Notes under the pieces: model-generated
The model's input: the letters and a program-made list of their open reading frames with translations, nothing else
What the model was told of the DNA's origin: nothing
Database searches by the model: none
Part shown: positions 17,031 through 25,406 of the stretch, piece after piece
How positions within the stretch are numbered: the first letter of the stretch is position 1
Layout: each line of letters opens with the position of its first letter
Translations under genes and position numbers: made by a program
Source of the DNA: Duganella aquatilis
GTDB taxonomy: Bacteria > Pseudomonadota > Gammaproteobacteria > Burkholderiales > Burkholderiaceae_D
Direction of reading: 5' to 3'
DNA: 64,000 bases
Assembly (NCBI RefSeq): GCF_009674565.1
Contig: NZ_WKJL01000013.1
Location: forward strand, 62,001 to 126,000

Positions 17031-17233
17031 CAGATATCCACACCAACTGTGGATAAGGGTGTGAATAACCGCCACTTGACAGCCGAGAACGCCTTTAACG
17101 ACGGGCTTTTCAACAAAATGCCTAATCCACAGGCATATTTTTTCCTTTGAAAAATCAATGACTTAGGAAATGTCAAAAGTCGGCGCACGGAGATTTTTCG
17201 TCATCTTGAAAAAATAATTTTTGTGCATAAGTG
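17031..17233. repeat. Module A: DnaA-box-like cluster with 16-mer, duplicated at 18273
   Basis: This covers most of the 324 bp non-coding gap between 17019 and 17344. In order it holds ATATCCACA (17034), TGTGGATAA (17048, a perfect DnaA box on the minus strand), TGTGAATAA (17060), TTGACA (17076), the 16-mer AAAAATCAATGACTTA (17150) and TGTGCATAA (17222). The same series recurs at 18276-18472 with identical spacing (14, 12, 16, 74 and 72 bp), a constant offset of 1242 bp. Hand alignment without gaps gives roughly two-thirds identity over the first ~140 bp. The TTGACA could be a promoter -35 element. No dnaA, dnaN or parAB gene is present, so I do not call it an origin. Confidence 0.75.
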
Positions 17234-17343
17234 GGATGCAGGACACCGTTGTCGCGCAGCACTGGGAATCCTTTGACAAAAGTGCTGGCAAGGAATAGTG
17301 TCACTCTGGAGTTCGGCCAGTTCGACTTACGATGGGAATCTGC

Positions 17344-18237
17344 ATGAATCAGAACGACGACGATACCGATTGGATGATAGAAGACGAGGCGCAGCCCGGC
17401 AACGAGACGCGCCAGGGCGGCGCCAGTGCAGCCCCGGCGCCGCCGCCATGGCGGGTGCTGATCGTTGACGATGATGTGGATGTCCACGTTGTCACCAAGT
17501 TCTCGCTCAGCAACGCCTGCTTCCAGGGCCGCCGGCTCAGTTTTCTGCATGCCTACAGCGGCGAGGAAGCGCTCAACGTGCTGCGCAACACCCCGGACAT
17601 CGCCCTGGTGTTGCTGGACGTCATCATGGAAACCAGCGACGCCGGCCTGCACGTGGCGCGCCAGATCCGCGACAGCCTGCACAACAACCTGGTGCGCATC
17701 GTGCTGCGCACCGGCCAGCCGGGCCAGGCGCTGGAGCACAGCATCATCCTCGATTACGACATCAACGATTTCTGGTGCAAGACCGACCTCACCACGCGCA
17801 AGCTGTTCACCACGGTGATTTCCTCGCTGCGCGCCTATGCCGGGCTGGAGGAAGCGCATCGCCACAGCGTCGCCCTGCAAAGCGAGCTGGACCGGGCTCT
17901 GAAGCTGCTGGCCGCCGTCGACCAGCATGCCGTGGTTGCCACGCTGGATGCACGCGGCCACTTCGTCACCGTCAACGACAAGTTCTGCACCGTGTTCCAG
18001 TACAGCCGCGAGGAGCTGGAGGGCGCCGACGCGCGCCTGCTGCACGCCCCGCCCTATCCGCAGGACCAGCTGGCCGATGCGCTGCAGGCGCTGAAAGATG
18101 GCGAAGCATGGACCGACGTCATCACCACCTGGCGCCGCGACGGCCAGGAAGTCCGGCTGCGCATCACCGCCACCGGCGACGGCGGCGGCGCCATCATCGT
18201 CGGCAGCGTGTTGCAGGCGCTCAAGATTCCGCTTTAA
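17344..18237 (+). CDS. Response regulator receiver protein with PAS domain, no DNA-binding output
   Basis: The 297-residue protein has a disordered acidic N terminus (1-35) and then a receiver domain: Asp42-43 in LIVDDDVDVH, phosphoacceptor Asp92 in VLLDVIMET, Lys146. The receiver resembles those fused to DUF3369 and other large signalling regulators, including AYSGEEA, LRTGQPGQA and LDYDINDF. A PAS-like domain follows (about 190-297, ATLDARGHFVTVNDKF), and no HTH, GGDEF or kinase is visible. It may relay signals by protein contact. ATG 17344 is preferred to 17332 because GGGAA lies 6 bp before it. It is flanked on both sides by the related non-coding modules. Confidence 0.85.
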   Translation: MNQNDDDTDWMIEDEAQPGNETRQGGASAAPAPPPWRVLIVDDDVDVHVVTKFSLSNACFQGRRLSFLHAYSGEEALNVLRNTPDIALVLLDVIMETSDAGLHVARQIRDSLHNNLVRIVLRTGQPGQALEHSIILDYDINDFWCKTDLTTRKLFTTVISSLRAYAGLEEAHRHSVALQSELDRALKLLAAVDQHAVVATLDARGHFVTVNDKFCTVFQYSREELEGADARLLHAPPYPQDQLADALQALKDGEAWTDVITTWRRDGQEVRLRITATGDGGGAIIVGSVLQALKIPL

Positions 18238-18272
18238 GTTTCGCTTAAGTTACGGATCCATAAGCATTTTTC

Positions 18273-18475
18273 CGGATATCCACAAATCCTGTGCATAACT
18301 ATGTGGATAGCACCCCATTGACAACGGATACAGCCTGTAACGGCGCGGTTTTCTACAAACTGCACATCCAACAGGCAAAACGAATACCCTTAAAAATCAA
18401 TGACTTATATTCTCACGGATTGTCACGCAAAAAGTTTTCAAAAAAATTCTTGCCAACATGATTTGTGTATAAGTA
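18273..18475. repeat. Module B: second copy of the DnaA-box-like module
   Basis: This lies between the converging 3' ends of the receiver-PAS gene (18237) and the small gene ending at 18493, so it cannot be an ordinary upstream region for either neighbour. It contains ATATCCACA (18276), TGTGCATAA (18290), TGTGGATAG (18302), TTGACA (18318), the 16-mer AAAAATCAATGACTTA (18392) and TGTGTATAA (18464), each exactly 1242 bp after its counterpart in module A. The 9-mers fit or nearly fit the DnaA consensus TTWTNCACA on the minus strand. Function unknown; DnaA titration or a related protein-binding role is inferred. Confidence 0.75.
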
Positions 18476-18492
18476 AACCTGGGCGCGGTATA

Positions 18493-18720
18493 TCAATGCG
18501 TGGTTTTTCGCCGCTGATCCGGGTGCAATAGCACGCGTTCGATCACCTTGGGATCGACGTTGTGCGATTTCAGGTATTCGATCGCACACACGGTATTAAA
18601 ACTGGACTGCACCAGGATGCCGCGGTTGACGACGGCGCTCCATTCCTCGTTGTGGCGGGGCTGGAATAAGCTGACCGGCGGGGCCGATTCCAGGCTCTGG
18701 ACTAGCGAGACGTTCATCAT
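18493..18720 (-). CDS. Small hypothetical protein
   Basis: A 75-residue soluble protein ending in a basic tail (HPDQRRKTTH), with no signal peptide or known motif. A weak AGGATC precedes the ATG pair (MMNVSLVQ), and the second ATG is equally possible. Its middle (VVNRGILVQSSFNTVCAIEYLK) looks like a folded alpha/beta segment, which argues for a real gene. No function can be assigned. Module B begins about 20 bp beyond its stop codon. Confidence 0.6.
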   Translation of the reverse strand: MMNVSLVQSLESAPPVSLFQPRHNEEWSAVVNRGILVQSSFNTVCAIEYLKSHNVDPKVIERVLLHPDQRRKTTH

Positions 18721-18851
18721 GATCCTTCGTGAAAGTGAGGGGCTGCCGCCCCGATCGTCGATGCGCTCAGGGAGTATGGCCGACGCTCCGACAAAGTCAA
18801 TGTCAGCCTCCTATCATTCCGCAATTAAAACCTTCCGTTCTATAATGTGGC

Positions 18852-19424
18852 ATGAACCCCGACCGCCCGCGCCCCCATTCCCTGCTCGATCTGTTCATCT
18901 CCTTCACCCTGCTTGCGCTGCAAGGCTTCGGCGGCGTGCTGGCCGTGGTGCAACGTGAGATGGTGGAACGCAAGAAATGGCTGACGCCGGAAGAGTTTCT
19001 GGAAGACTGGGCCGTCGCGCAGATCCTGCCCGGCCCCAACGTGGTGAATATCTCGCTGATGATCGGCGACCGCTACTTCGGCCTGCGCGGCGCGCTCTGC
19101 GCCCTGGCCGGCATGCTGTGCGTGCCGTTGCTGGTGGTGCTGGGACTGGCGCTGCTGTATGCGCAGTACGGCAATCATTCGGGCGTGGCCGGCGCGTTGC
19201 GCGGCATGGCGGCGGTGACGGCCGGACTGATCGCGGCCACCGGCGTCAAGCTGGGGGCGGCGCTGCGCAAGCATCCGCTGCCGGGGTGGCAGACCGGGCT
19301 GATTGTGCTGCTGTGCATGGTCTTCGGACTGGCGCTGCACCTGCCGCTGGGCTACACGCTGCTGATCCTGGGCGGCCTGAGCTTTGCACTCACCTGGCGC
19401 AAGCTGAAAGGCGCAACCGCATGA
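18852..19424 (+). CDS. chrA: Chromate transporter, N-terminal half-size subunit
   Basis: The 190-residue membrane protein is one chromate-transporter (CHR) domain with about five or six hydrophobic segments. It carries the family motifs LFISFTLLALQGFGGVL and EEFLEDWAVAQILPGPNVVN. Its TGA overlaps the ATG of the next gene (ATGA at 19421-19424), so the two half-size subunits are made together. Paired short CHR proteins are a known form of this transporter (ChrA split in two) and export chromate or related oxyanions. No ChrB or ChrF regulator is adjacent, so the physiological substrate is uncertain. Confidence 0.9.
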   Translation: MNPDRPRPHSLLDLFISFTLLALQGFGGVLAVVQREMVERKKWLTPEEFLEDWAVAQILPGPNVVNISLMIGDRYFGLRGALCALAGMLCVPLLVVLGLALLYAQYGNHSGVAGALRGMAAVTAGLIAATGVKLGAALRKHPLPGWQTGLIVLLCMVFGLALHLPLGYTLLILGGLSFALTWRKLKGATA

Positions 19425-20008
19425 ACGAGGCGCCGCTCCACATCGTGTTGACCTTTGCCGACTGGCTGGGCCTGTTCGGGCATTACCTGCTGCTGTCGCT
19501 GCTGTCGATCGGCGGCGCGATTTCGACATCGACCGAGATGCACCGCTACCTGGTGGTGGAGCATCATTGGCTGACGCAGGCGCAGTTCAATAATTCGATG
19601 GCGATCGCGCAGGCGGCGCCGGGGCCGAACGTGCTGTTCGTGGCGCTGATGGGCTGGAACGTGGGCTTGAATGCGGGCAGCTATGCGGCGGCGCTGGCGG
19701 GCGTGGCGGTGACCATGCTGGGGATTCTGATTCCCAGCACCACCCTGACCTATTTTGCTGCGCGCTGGGGGCATCAGAACCGCGACCTGGTGGGCGTGCG
19801 CGCTTTCAAGCAGGGCATGGCGCCGGTGGTGGTGGGGTTGATGGTGTCGGTTGGGCTGATACTGGCGGCGGCCGGCGGCGATGCGGCAAGCGATTGGCCG
19901 CTGTGGGTGATTTCGCTGGTGGCCGGGTTGCTGATCTGGCGGACGCGGATTCATCTGCTGTGGCTGCTGGCGGCGGGGGCTGTTATTGGCTGGTTTTTAC
20001 CCCTCTAG
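19421..20008 (+). CDS. chrA: Chromate transporter, second half-size subunit
   Basis: A 195-residue second CHR domain, homologous to the preceding protein but with its own signature (LLSLLSIGGAISTSTEMHR and FNNSMAIAQAAPGPNVLFV). Start at ATG 19421 overlaps the upstream stop. The two domains would be inserted in opposite orientation and form a heterodimeric antiporter-like unit in the inner membrane. The open frame extends upstream to 18977, but the protein homology begins at 19421. Its stop lies 17 bp before the converging end of the amidohydrolase gene. Confidence 0.9.
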   Translation: MNEAPLHIVLTFADWLGLFGHYLLLSLLSIGGAISTSTEMHRYLVVEHHWLTQAQFNNSMAIAQAAPGPNVLFVALMGWNVGLNAGSYAAALAGVAVTMLGILIPSTTLTYFAARWGHQNRDLVGVRAFKQGMAPVVVGLMVSVGLILAAAGGDAASDWPLWVISLVAGLLIWRTRIHLLWLLAAGAVIGWFLPL

Positions 20009-20025
20009 CCGCCGGTGGCCGGGTT

Positions 20026-21786
20026 TTACTTGTTCTGATAACCGCCGTAGTATTTTACCGGGCTCCAGTCTGGCGCCACCCCGAGTTTCGATGGCGCGTA
20101 CTGCGCATACTCCGGCGCGGCGTAGACGACTTTGCCGTTGACGATCGTCAGGCTGGATTCCAGGTTCTTGATCTTCTCCACATCCATCGTGAAGTAGTCC
20201 TGCGGCAGGATCACCAGGTCCGCATACTTGCCTTTGGTCAGCGTCCCTTTCAGCTTCTCTTCGCCGCTCATCCACGCACTGCCTTGCGTCATCAGCTTCA
20301 GCGCCTGATAGCGGCTCAACACGTCCTTGCGCTGCCAGATCGCCAGTCCGCCCGCTGTCTTGCCGCTCACCGCCCAGTAAATCGAGGGCCACGGTCCATA
20401 GCTCGATACGCGCGTGCCATCCGTGCCCAGGCCGACCGGAATCTTCATCTCCAGCATCTTCTTAATCGGCGGCATCTGGCGGGTCTGCGCGCCGTACTGC
20501 TTCCAGTACAGCTCGCCCTGGAAGTACATGCGGTTCTGCACCGCAATGCCGCCGCCCAGCGCCTTCACGCGCGCCAGCTGCTTGTCGCTGATGGTTTCGG
20601 CGTGGTCGAAGAACCAGCGCAAGCCGTTCAGCGGCGTGTCTTTATTGACTTTTTCGATCACCGCCAGGTCGCGGTCGATGCTCTCGTCATACGTGGCGTG
20701 GATGCGGAACGGCCAGCGGTTCTTGATCAGCAGGCGCAACACCGGCTCCAGCTCGCCTTCCATCTCGTGCGGCATGTCCGGACGCGGCTCCAGGAAGTTC
20801 TCGAAGTCGGCCGCGCTCCACACCAGGTTCTCGCCGCCGCCCTCGGTGTTGTAGCCGTTGGCGTAGAACAGGTGATCGTTCTTGTCGGGATGGGTTTGCG
20901 TCAGCCAGCGCTGGTAGTCTTCCAGTTCCTTGCCCGGCTTCTGCGCGAACAGGTAATAAGAAGTGCGGACCGTCAGCTTGCCGTTCCTGGCCAGCTCCAG
21001 GCTCACCGCGTAATCGTCCGGATAGGCCTGGCCGCCGCCGCCCGCGTCGATGGCGCTGGTCAGGCCGAGGCGGTTCAGTTCGGTATAGTACTGCTGCGTC
21101 GAGTTCAGCTGTTCGTAGCGCGGCAGGACATTGGTCTTGGCCAGCGTGCCGTACAAAATAGCCGCATTCGGCTTGGCGATCAGCATGCCGGTCGGCTTGC
21201 CGTCCGCGCCCAGCTCCACCACGCCATCCTTGAATTTGGTGTCGGCGTTGTAGCCCAGCGCGGCGATACCCTTCTGGTTCAGGTAACCCAGGCCGTACAG
21301 GTAGAGAATGAACACCGGTTTGTCCGGCACCGCCGCATTGATTTCTTCCAGCGTCGGCAGGCGCTTTTCTTCGAACTGGAATTCGTTCCAGCCGCCCACC
21401 ACCTTGATCCAGGCGCCGTCCGGCGTGCGCGCGGCCTGCTCCTTGAGCATCTGCAGCGCTTTCTTCAGCGAGGTCACGCCATCCCAGCGCAGCTCGGCGT
21501 TGTAGTTCAGGCCTTCGCGGATGATGTGCAGGTGCGAGTCGTTCAGGCCGGGAATGACGGTCTTGCCGGCGGCGTCGATCACTTGCGTGGTGGAGGATTT
21601 GAGCTTGAGGATCTGGGCGTTGCTGCCCACCGCCTCGATCTTGCCATCCTTGATGGCCAGGGCTTGCGCGAAGGCGCCCTCTTTGCTCATGGTGGCGACC
21701 TTGCCATTGGTGATGATCAGGTCGGTTGCGTGCGCGGGAAGCGCGCAGGCGATTGCTGCCGCGAAGGCGAGCTGGGTCAATTTCAT
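20026..21786 (-). CDS. Secreted amidohydrolase (YtcJ-like metal-dependent hydrolase)
   Basis: The 586-residue protein starts with a cleavable signal peptide (MKLTQLAFAAAIACALPAHA) and is therefore periplasmic. It belongs to the amidohydrolase superfamily (TIM-barrel, YtcJ/amidohydrolase_3 group). The N-terminal beta-sandwich segment includes DLIITNGKVATMSKEG, the first metal motif is NDSHLHI, and later features are FRIHATYDES and GLGTDGTRVSSYGP. A C-terminal KGKYADLVIL closes the fold. These enzymes hydrolyse C-N bonds, often in N-acyl compounds or cyclic amides; the substrate is not predictable. It lies downstream of the YceI terminator and probably has its own promoter. Confidence 0.88.
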   Translation of the reverse strand: MKLTQLAFAAAIACALPAHATDLIITNGKVATMSKEGAFAQALAIKDGKIEAVGSNAQILKLKSSTTQVIDAAGKTVIPGLNDSHLHIIREGLNYNAELRWDGVTSLKKALQMLKEQAARTPDGAWIKVVGGWNEFQFEEKRLPTLEEINAAVPDKPVFILYLYGLGYLNQKGIAALGYNADTKFKDGVVELGADGKPTGMLIAKPNAAILYGTLAKTNVLPRYEQLNSTQQYYTELNRLGLTSAIDAGGGGQAYPDDYAVSLELARNGKLTVRTSYYLFAQKPGKELEDYQRWLTQTHPDKNDHLFYANGYNTEGGGENLVWSAADFENFLEPRPDMPHEMEGELEPVLRLLIKNRWPFRIHATYDESIDRDLAVIEKVNKDTPLNGLRWFFDHAETISDKQLARVKALGGGIAVQNRMYFQGELYWKQYGAQTRQMPPIKKMLEMKIPVGLGTDGTRVSSYGPWPSIYWAVSGKTAGGLAIWQRKDVLSRYQALKLMTQGSAWMSGEEKLKGTLTKGKYADLVILPQDYFTMDVEKIKNLESSLTIVNGKVVYAAPEYAQYAPSKLGVAPDWSPVKYYGGYQNK

Positions 21787-21800
21787 AACGACTCCTAAAA

Positions 21801-21837
21801 ATAAAAAAACCGGCGCGATCCGAAGGATTCGCGCCGG
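21801..21837 (-). terminator. Rho-independent terminator after yceI
   Basis: On the minus strand ccggcgcga (21829-21837) pairs with tcgcgccgg (21810-21818); the loop allows further tcc/gga pairing. A run that reads as U on the minus-strand transcript follows at 21801-21809. The hairpin sits between the end of the YceI gene (21875) and the start of the amidohydrolase (21786), so it should end yceI transcription. Confidence 0.8.
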
Positions 21838-21874
21838 CCGTGTCAGAGAATTGAGGCCAGCTCAGTTCTCCGGA

Positions 21875-22441
21875 TTACTCTTTGATTGCTTCGATAGCGA
21901 AGCTCAGGGTCACTTCATCGCCAACGTTAGGAGCGTAAGCGCCTGCGTTGAATTCGGTACGCTTGATGGTGGCGGTGGCGTTGGCGCCGCAAGCCAGTTT
22001 CTTGGCCATTGGGTGTTCAGCGCACTTGAAGTTGGTGATGGTCAGGGTCACTGGCTTGGTCACGCCCTTGATGGTCAGGTTGCCTTCCACGGTCGATGGC
22101 ACGTCGCCTTTGAAGTTGACCTTGGTCGACTTGTAGGTGATGGTCGGGAACTTGGCGGTGTCCAGGAATTGTTCGCCCTGGATGTGGCCGTCGAACAGTT
22201 TCGAACCGGTGTCCACCGATTTGGCATCGATCGTTGCTTCTACCGAACCGGTCTTGGCAGCGCGGTCCAGCGTTACCTTGGCGGTGGTGCTGTTGAAGCG
22301 GCTTTGCTGGTTGCTGAAACCGAAGTGGCTGTAACCAAAGCTGGAGAAGGTGTGGTTGACGTCGGAGACGAAGGTATCAGGGGCAGCGAAAGCGGACAGG
22401 GAAACGCCGGCGGCGATCAGCAGGGCAACAATTTTTTTCAT
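21875..22441 (-). CDS. YceI-family periplasmic lipid-binding protein
   Basis: A 188-residue secreted protein: signal peptide of about 20 residues (MKKIVALLIAAGVSLSAFA), then a YceI lipocalin-like beta-barrel (VSDVNHTFSSFGYSHFGF, IKGVTKPVTLTI). Family members bind isoprenoid-type lipids in the periplasm and are often induced by high pH or osmotic stress. One Cys pair (NFKCAEHPMAKKLACGAN) may form a disulfide or bind metal. It is a single-gene unit with a terminator downstream and a palindromic site upstream (22538-22552). Confidence 0.9.
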   Translation of the reverse strand: MKKIVALLIAAGVSLSAFAAPDTFVSDVNHTFSSFGYSHFGFSNQQSRFNSTTAKVTLDRAAKTGSVEATIDAKSVDTGSKLFDGHIQGEQFLDTAKFPTITYKSTKVNFKGDVPSTVEGNLTIKGVTKPVTLTITNFKCAEHPMAKKLACGANATATIKRTEFNAGAYAPNVGDEVTLSFAIEAIKE

Positions 22442-22537
22442 TTAGAAACTCCTAATGTGGTGAACAAGATTGTTCGAGTGAGGACGATTATGCTCGCGAC
22501 ATCTAAAGTTGTAAAACGAAAAATTTACCGCTTTACT

Positions 22538-22552
22538 ATCGATAAAATCGAT
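22538..22552. promoter_or_regulatory. Palindrome ATCGAT-AAA-ATCGAT upstream of yceI
   Basis: Two perfect ATCGAT arms separated by AAA lie in the AT-rich leader about 100 bp before the yceI start. The symmetry suggests a binding site for a dimeric regulator. Nothing in the window identifies that regulator, and no clear -35/-10 pair was found. Confidence 0.4.
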
Positions 22553-22626
22553 CATATCAGCGTAGCGTTATCATAACGGAACGAAAGGCGAAGGGAATCT
22601 GCCGAAAGACTTAGACCGGTGAGTCG

Positions 22627-22645
22627 TTCCCGCCGCAGGCGGGAA
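22627..22645. repeat. REP-like palindrome after ssuB
   Basis: ttcccgcc-gca-ggcgggaa is a perfect 8 bp inverted repeat with a 3-base loop, 16 bp beyond the end of ssuB (22661) on the minus strand. It resembles the short extragenic palindromes scattered in many GC-rich proteobacteria. It lacks a U-run, so if it acts as a terminator it is a weak one. Confidence 0.5.
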
Positions 22646-22660
22646 TCCATGCAGAGGAGA

Positions 22661-23476
22661 TTACGCCGCGATCGCAGCGTCGGAGACAGGCGTTTGCTTC
22701 AAAATCCGGCCCAGCAGGCGCTGTTCCAGCGCGGCAAACGCCGCATTGCCCCGCGCGCGCGGACGCGGCAGGTCGACCTTCATGTCCAGCGTAATCCGGC
22801 CGTCCTCGATCAGCACCACGCGGTCGGCCAACGCCAGCGCCTCCTGCACATCGTGCGTGACCAATACCGCGGTGAAACCGCGCGCCAGCCACAGAGACTC
22901 GATCAGCTGCTGCATCTCGATGCGCGTCAACGCATCGAGCGCGCCGAGCGGTTCATCGAGCAGCAGCAGTTGCGGCTCATGCAGCAAGGCTCGCGCCAGG
23001 GCGACGCGCTGACGCTGGCCGCCGGACAGCTCGGCCGGCCAGTCATCGGCGCGCTCCGCCAGGCCGACGGTGGCCAGCGTGGCCGCCGCCGCATTCAGCG
23101 ACCGTGGCAGGCCGAGCGCGACGTTGTCCAGCACCGTCTTCCACGGCAGCAGGCGCGCCTCCTGGAACATGATGCGGATGCTGGAGGCGATGCTGCCCGT
23201 ACCGATCTTGATGCTGCCCTGGTCGGCTGTCTCCAGCCCGGCGATCGCGCGCAGCAGCGTGCTCTTGCCGCAGCCGCTGCGGCCGACGATGGCGACAAAC
23301 TCGCCGGGACGCAGTTCCAGCTGCACGTCATGCAGCACTTGGCGCGTACCGAAGGATTTGCTGACGCTCTCCAGATTCAGCGCCACGCCCTGGCGGCGCG
23401 CCGGTGGCGCGGAAGTCCAGGTCGCGCTCTCGCGCGGCAATGCGCCCGTATCGAACAAAGCGGTAGAAATATGCAT
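22661..23476 (-). CDS. ssuB: Aliphatic sulfonate ABC transporter, ATP-binding subunit
   Basis: The 271-residue cytoplasmic ATPase powers sulfonate import with SsuC and SsuA. Walker A (GRSGCGKST), signature ([15 protein letters not shown]), Walker B ([12 protein letters not shown]) and the switch histidine (VTHDVQEAL) are all present. About 35 residues precede the core ABC domain. It is the last gene of the ssuEADCB operon, starting 9 bp after ssuC. The family also includes nitrate and taurine ATPases, but the operon settles the assignment. Confidence 0.93.
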   Translation of the reverse strand: MHISTALFDTGALPRESATWTSAPPARRQGVALNLESVSKSFGTRQVLHDVQLELRPGEFVAIVGRSGCGKSTLLRAIAGLETADQGSIKIGTGSIASSIRIMFQEARLLPWKTVLDNVALGLPRSLNAAAATLATVGLAERADDWPAELSGGQRQRVALARALLHEPQLLLLDEPLGALDALTRIEMQQLIESLWLARGFTAVLVTHDVQEALALADRVVLIEDGRITLDMKVDLPRPRARGNAAFAALEQRLLGRILKQTPVSDAAIAA

Positions 23477-23485
23477 GGGATCTCC

Positions 23486-24244
23486 TTAACGGTAAGCCGG
23501 GTTCCAGCGCAGGAAGTGTTTTTCCAGCCCGCGCGACACCAGATCGGCCGCCTTGCCCAGCAAGGCGTACAGCAGAATCCCGACCAGCACCACATCGGTT
23601 TGCAGGAACTCGCGCGCATTCATGGTCATGTAGCCGATGCCGGCTTGCGCCGAAATCGTTTCCGCCACAATCAGCAGCACCCACACCAGGCCGAGCGAAA
23701 AGCGCACGCCGACCAGGATGGACGGCAGCGCCGCCGGCAGGATCACGTCGCGGTACAGCGGCCAGCCGGACAGGCCATAGCTGCGCGCCATCTCGATCAG
23801 GCCCTGATCCGCCGAGCGGATGCCGTGGAAGGTATTCAGGTACACCGGGAAGAACACGCCTACCGCCAGCAGGAACAGCTTGGCCGTTTCGTCGATGCCG
23901 AACCACAGGATCACCAGCGGTATCAGCGCCAGCGCCGGGATGTTGCGGACCATTTGCAGCGTGGTGTCGAGCAGCGTTTCCGCGCGGCGGAAGCTGCCGG
24001 TCAACAGCCCAAGCAGCAGGCCCAGACTGGCGCCGATGGCGAAGCCGGTGGTCGCGCGCCACAAGCTGGTACGCAGATGCACCCACAGCTCGCCCGACAC
24101 CGCCAGCGTCCAGAAGGCTTTCGCCACCGCCCACGGCTCCGGCAGGATGCGGCTGGACAGCCAGCCCAGTTGCGACGATACCTGCCACACCGCGATCAGC
24201 AGCACCGGCAGTACCCACGGCGTCCATATGCTTTGCTTCTTCAT
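23486..24244 (-). CDS. ssuC: Aliphatic sulfonate ABC transporter, permease subunit
   Basis: A 252-residue inner-membrane protein with about six transmembrane helices and the ABC permease EAA loop (GLIEMARSYGLSGWPLYRDV followed by LPAALPSILVGVRFSLG). It starts with MKKQSIWTPWVLPVLLIAVW and its ATG abuts the stop of ssuD. It forms the channel of the SsuABC importer. Confidence 0.93.
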   Translation of the reverse strand: MKKQSIWTPWVLPVLLIAVWQVSSQLGWLSSRILPEPWAVAKAFWTLAVSGELWVHLRTSLWRATTGFAIGASLGLLLGLLTGSFRRAETLLDTTLQMVRNIPALALIPLVILWFGIDETAKLFLLAVGVFFPVYLNTFHGIRSADQGLIEMARSYGLSGWPLYRDVILPAALPSILVGVRFSLGLVWVLLIVAETISAQAGIGYMTMNAREFLQTDVVLVGILLYALLGKAADLVSRGLEKHFLRWNPAYR

Positions 24245-25396
24245 CTACGCGGCCTTCTTCTTGGGCAGGATGTCGCTGGCCATGATCTCGCCGAACGGGC
24301 CGCTCAGCGATTGTTCGCCGTGGTCCCGCCCCTTGCCCAGCAGCGGGAACACCAGTTCCGCGAAGCGGTACGACTCTTCCAGGTGCGGATAGCCCGAGAA
24401 GATAAAGGTCTCGATACCCAGGTCGGCGTATTCCTTGATACGCGCAGCCACGGTTTCGGGGTCGCCCACCAGCGCGGTCCCGGCGCCACCACGCACCAGT
24501 CCCACGCCGGCCCAGAGGTTGGGCGATACTTCGAGCTTGTCGCGGCGTCCGCCGTGCAAAGCTGCCATGCGTTGCTGTCCTACCGAATCCATTTTGGCGA
24601 ACGAGGCCTGCGCCTTGGCGATCACTTCGTCATCCAGATTGCTGATCAGTTCATCGGCGGCGCGCCATGCTTCCTCGTTGGTTTCGCGGACGATGACGTG
24701 CAGGCGGATGCCGAATTTGACGGTGCGGCCACGCTTGGCGGCGCGCGCGCGGATGTCGTCCAGCTTCTCGGCCACGGCGGCCGGCGGCTCGCCCCAGGTC
24801 AGGTAGACGTCCATCTGCTCGGCCGCCAGTTCGTGCGCCGGTTCCGACGAACCGCCGAAATACAGCGGCGGATGCGGTTTCTGCACCGGCGGATACAGCG
24901 TCTTGGCGCCCTTCACCTTGATATGCTTGCCGTCGAAATCGTAGCCCTTGTCGCCGCCCTCGCCCGCCAGCGACGCGCGCCATACGCGGATGAATTCATC
25001 CGAGATTTCGTAGCGCTTGGCGTGATCGGCATACAGGCCGTCGGCTTCCAGCTCGCCCTGGTCGCCGCCGGTGACGACGTTGATCAGCAGGCGGCCATTG
25101 GACAGGCGGTCGAAGGTCGACGCCATGCGCACCGCCAGTCCCGGCGTGGTCAGGCCCGGACGGATCGCCACCAGGAACTTGAGGTTTTGCGTCACGTGGA
25201 TCAGCGACGAGGCGACCACCCATGCGTCTTCGCAGGAACGGCCGGTCGGCAGCAGCACGCCGTCGTAGCCCAGCGTATCGGCGGCCACCGCCACCTGTTT
25301 CAGGTAGTTGCCGTCGATGGCGCGCGCGCCCTTGGAGGTGCCGAGGTAACGACTGTCGCCATGGGTCGGAATAAACCAGAACAGATTCAGGGACAT
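24245..25396 (-). CDS. ssuD: FMNH2-dependent alkanesulfonate monooxygenase
   Basis: The 383-residue enzyme is a bacterial luciferase-type TIM barrel that cleaves alkanesulfonates to aldehyde and sulfite using FMNH2 and O2. It opens with [19 protein letters not shown] as in SsuD and carries the family stretches [35 protein letters not shown] and [18 protein letters not shown]. The open frame extends 16 codons further upstream, but GGAAG just before ATG 25396 and homology fix this start. SsuE, encoded upstream in the same operon, supplies the reduced flavin. Confidence 0.95.
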   Translation of the reverse strand: MSLNLFWFIPTHGDSRYLGTSKGARAIDGNYLKQVAVAADTLGYDGVLLPTGRSCEDAWVVASSLIHVTQNLKFLVAIRPGLTTPGLAVRMASTFDRLSNGRLLINVVTGGDQGELEADGLYADHAKRYEISDEFIRVWRASLAGEGGDKGYDFDGKHIKVKGAKTLYPPVQKPHPPLYFGGSSEPAHELAAEQMDVYLTWGEPPAAVAEKLDDIRARAAKRGRTVKFGIRLHVIVRETNEEAWRAADELISNLDDEVIAKAQASFAKMDSVGQQRMAALHGGRRDKLEVSPNLWAGVGLVRGGAGTALVGDPETVAARIKEYADLGIETFIFSGYPHLEESYRFAELVFPLLGKGRDHGEQSLSGPFGEIMASDILPKKKAA

Positions 25397-25406
25397 CTTG
25401 ACTTCC

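Noticed and set aside
17031..18475. Chromosomal origin of replication (oriC)
   Set aside because: DnaA-box-like sites cluster here, but dnaA, dnaN, gyrB, rpmH and parAB are absent and the two modules are separated by an ordinary gene. I report repeated modules without claiming an origin.
18852..20008. Frameshifted single chromate transporter gene
   Set aside because: The two frames overlap by ATGA and each has its own complete CHR domain start. Two-gene chromate transporters are a normal form, so no frameshift is needed.
19894..21798. 634-residue plus-strand open frame opposite the amidohydrolase
   Set aside because: It is antisense to a gene with signal peptide and metal motifs; it shows no homology features.
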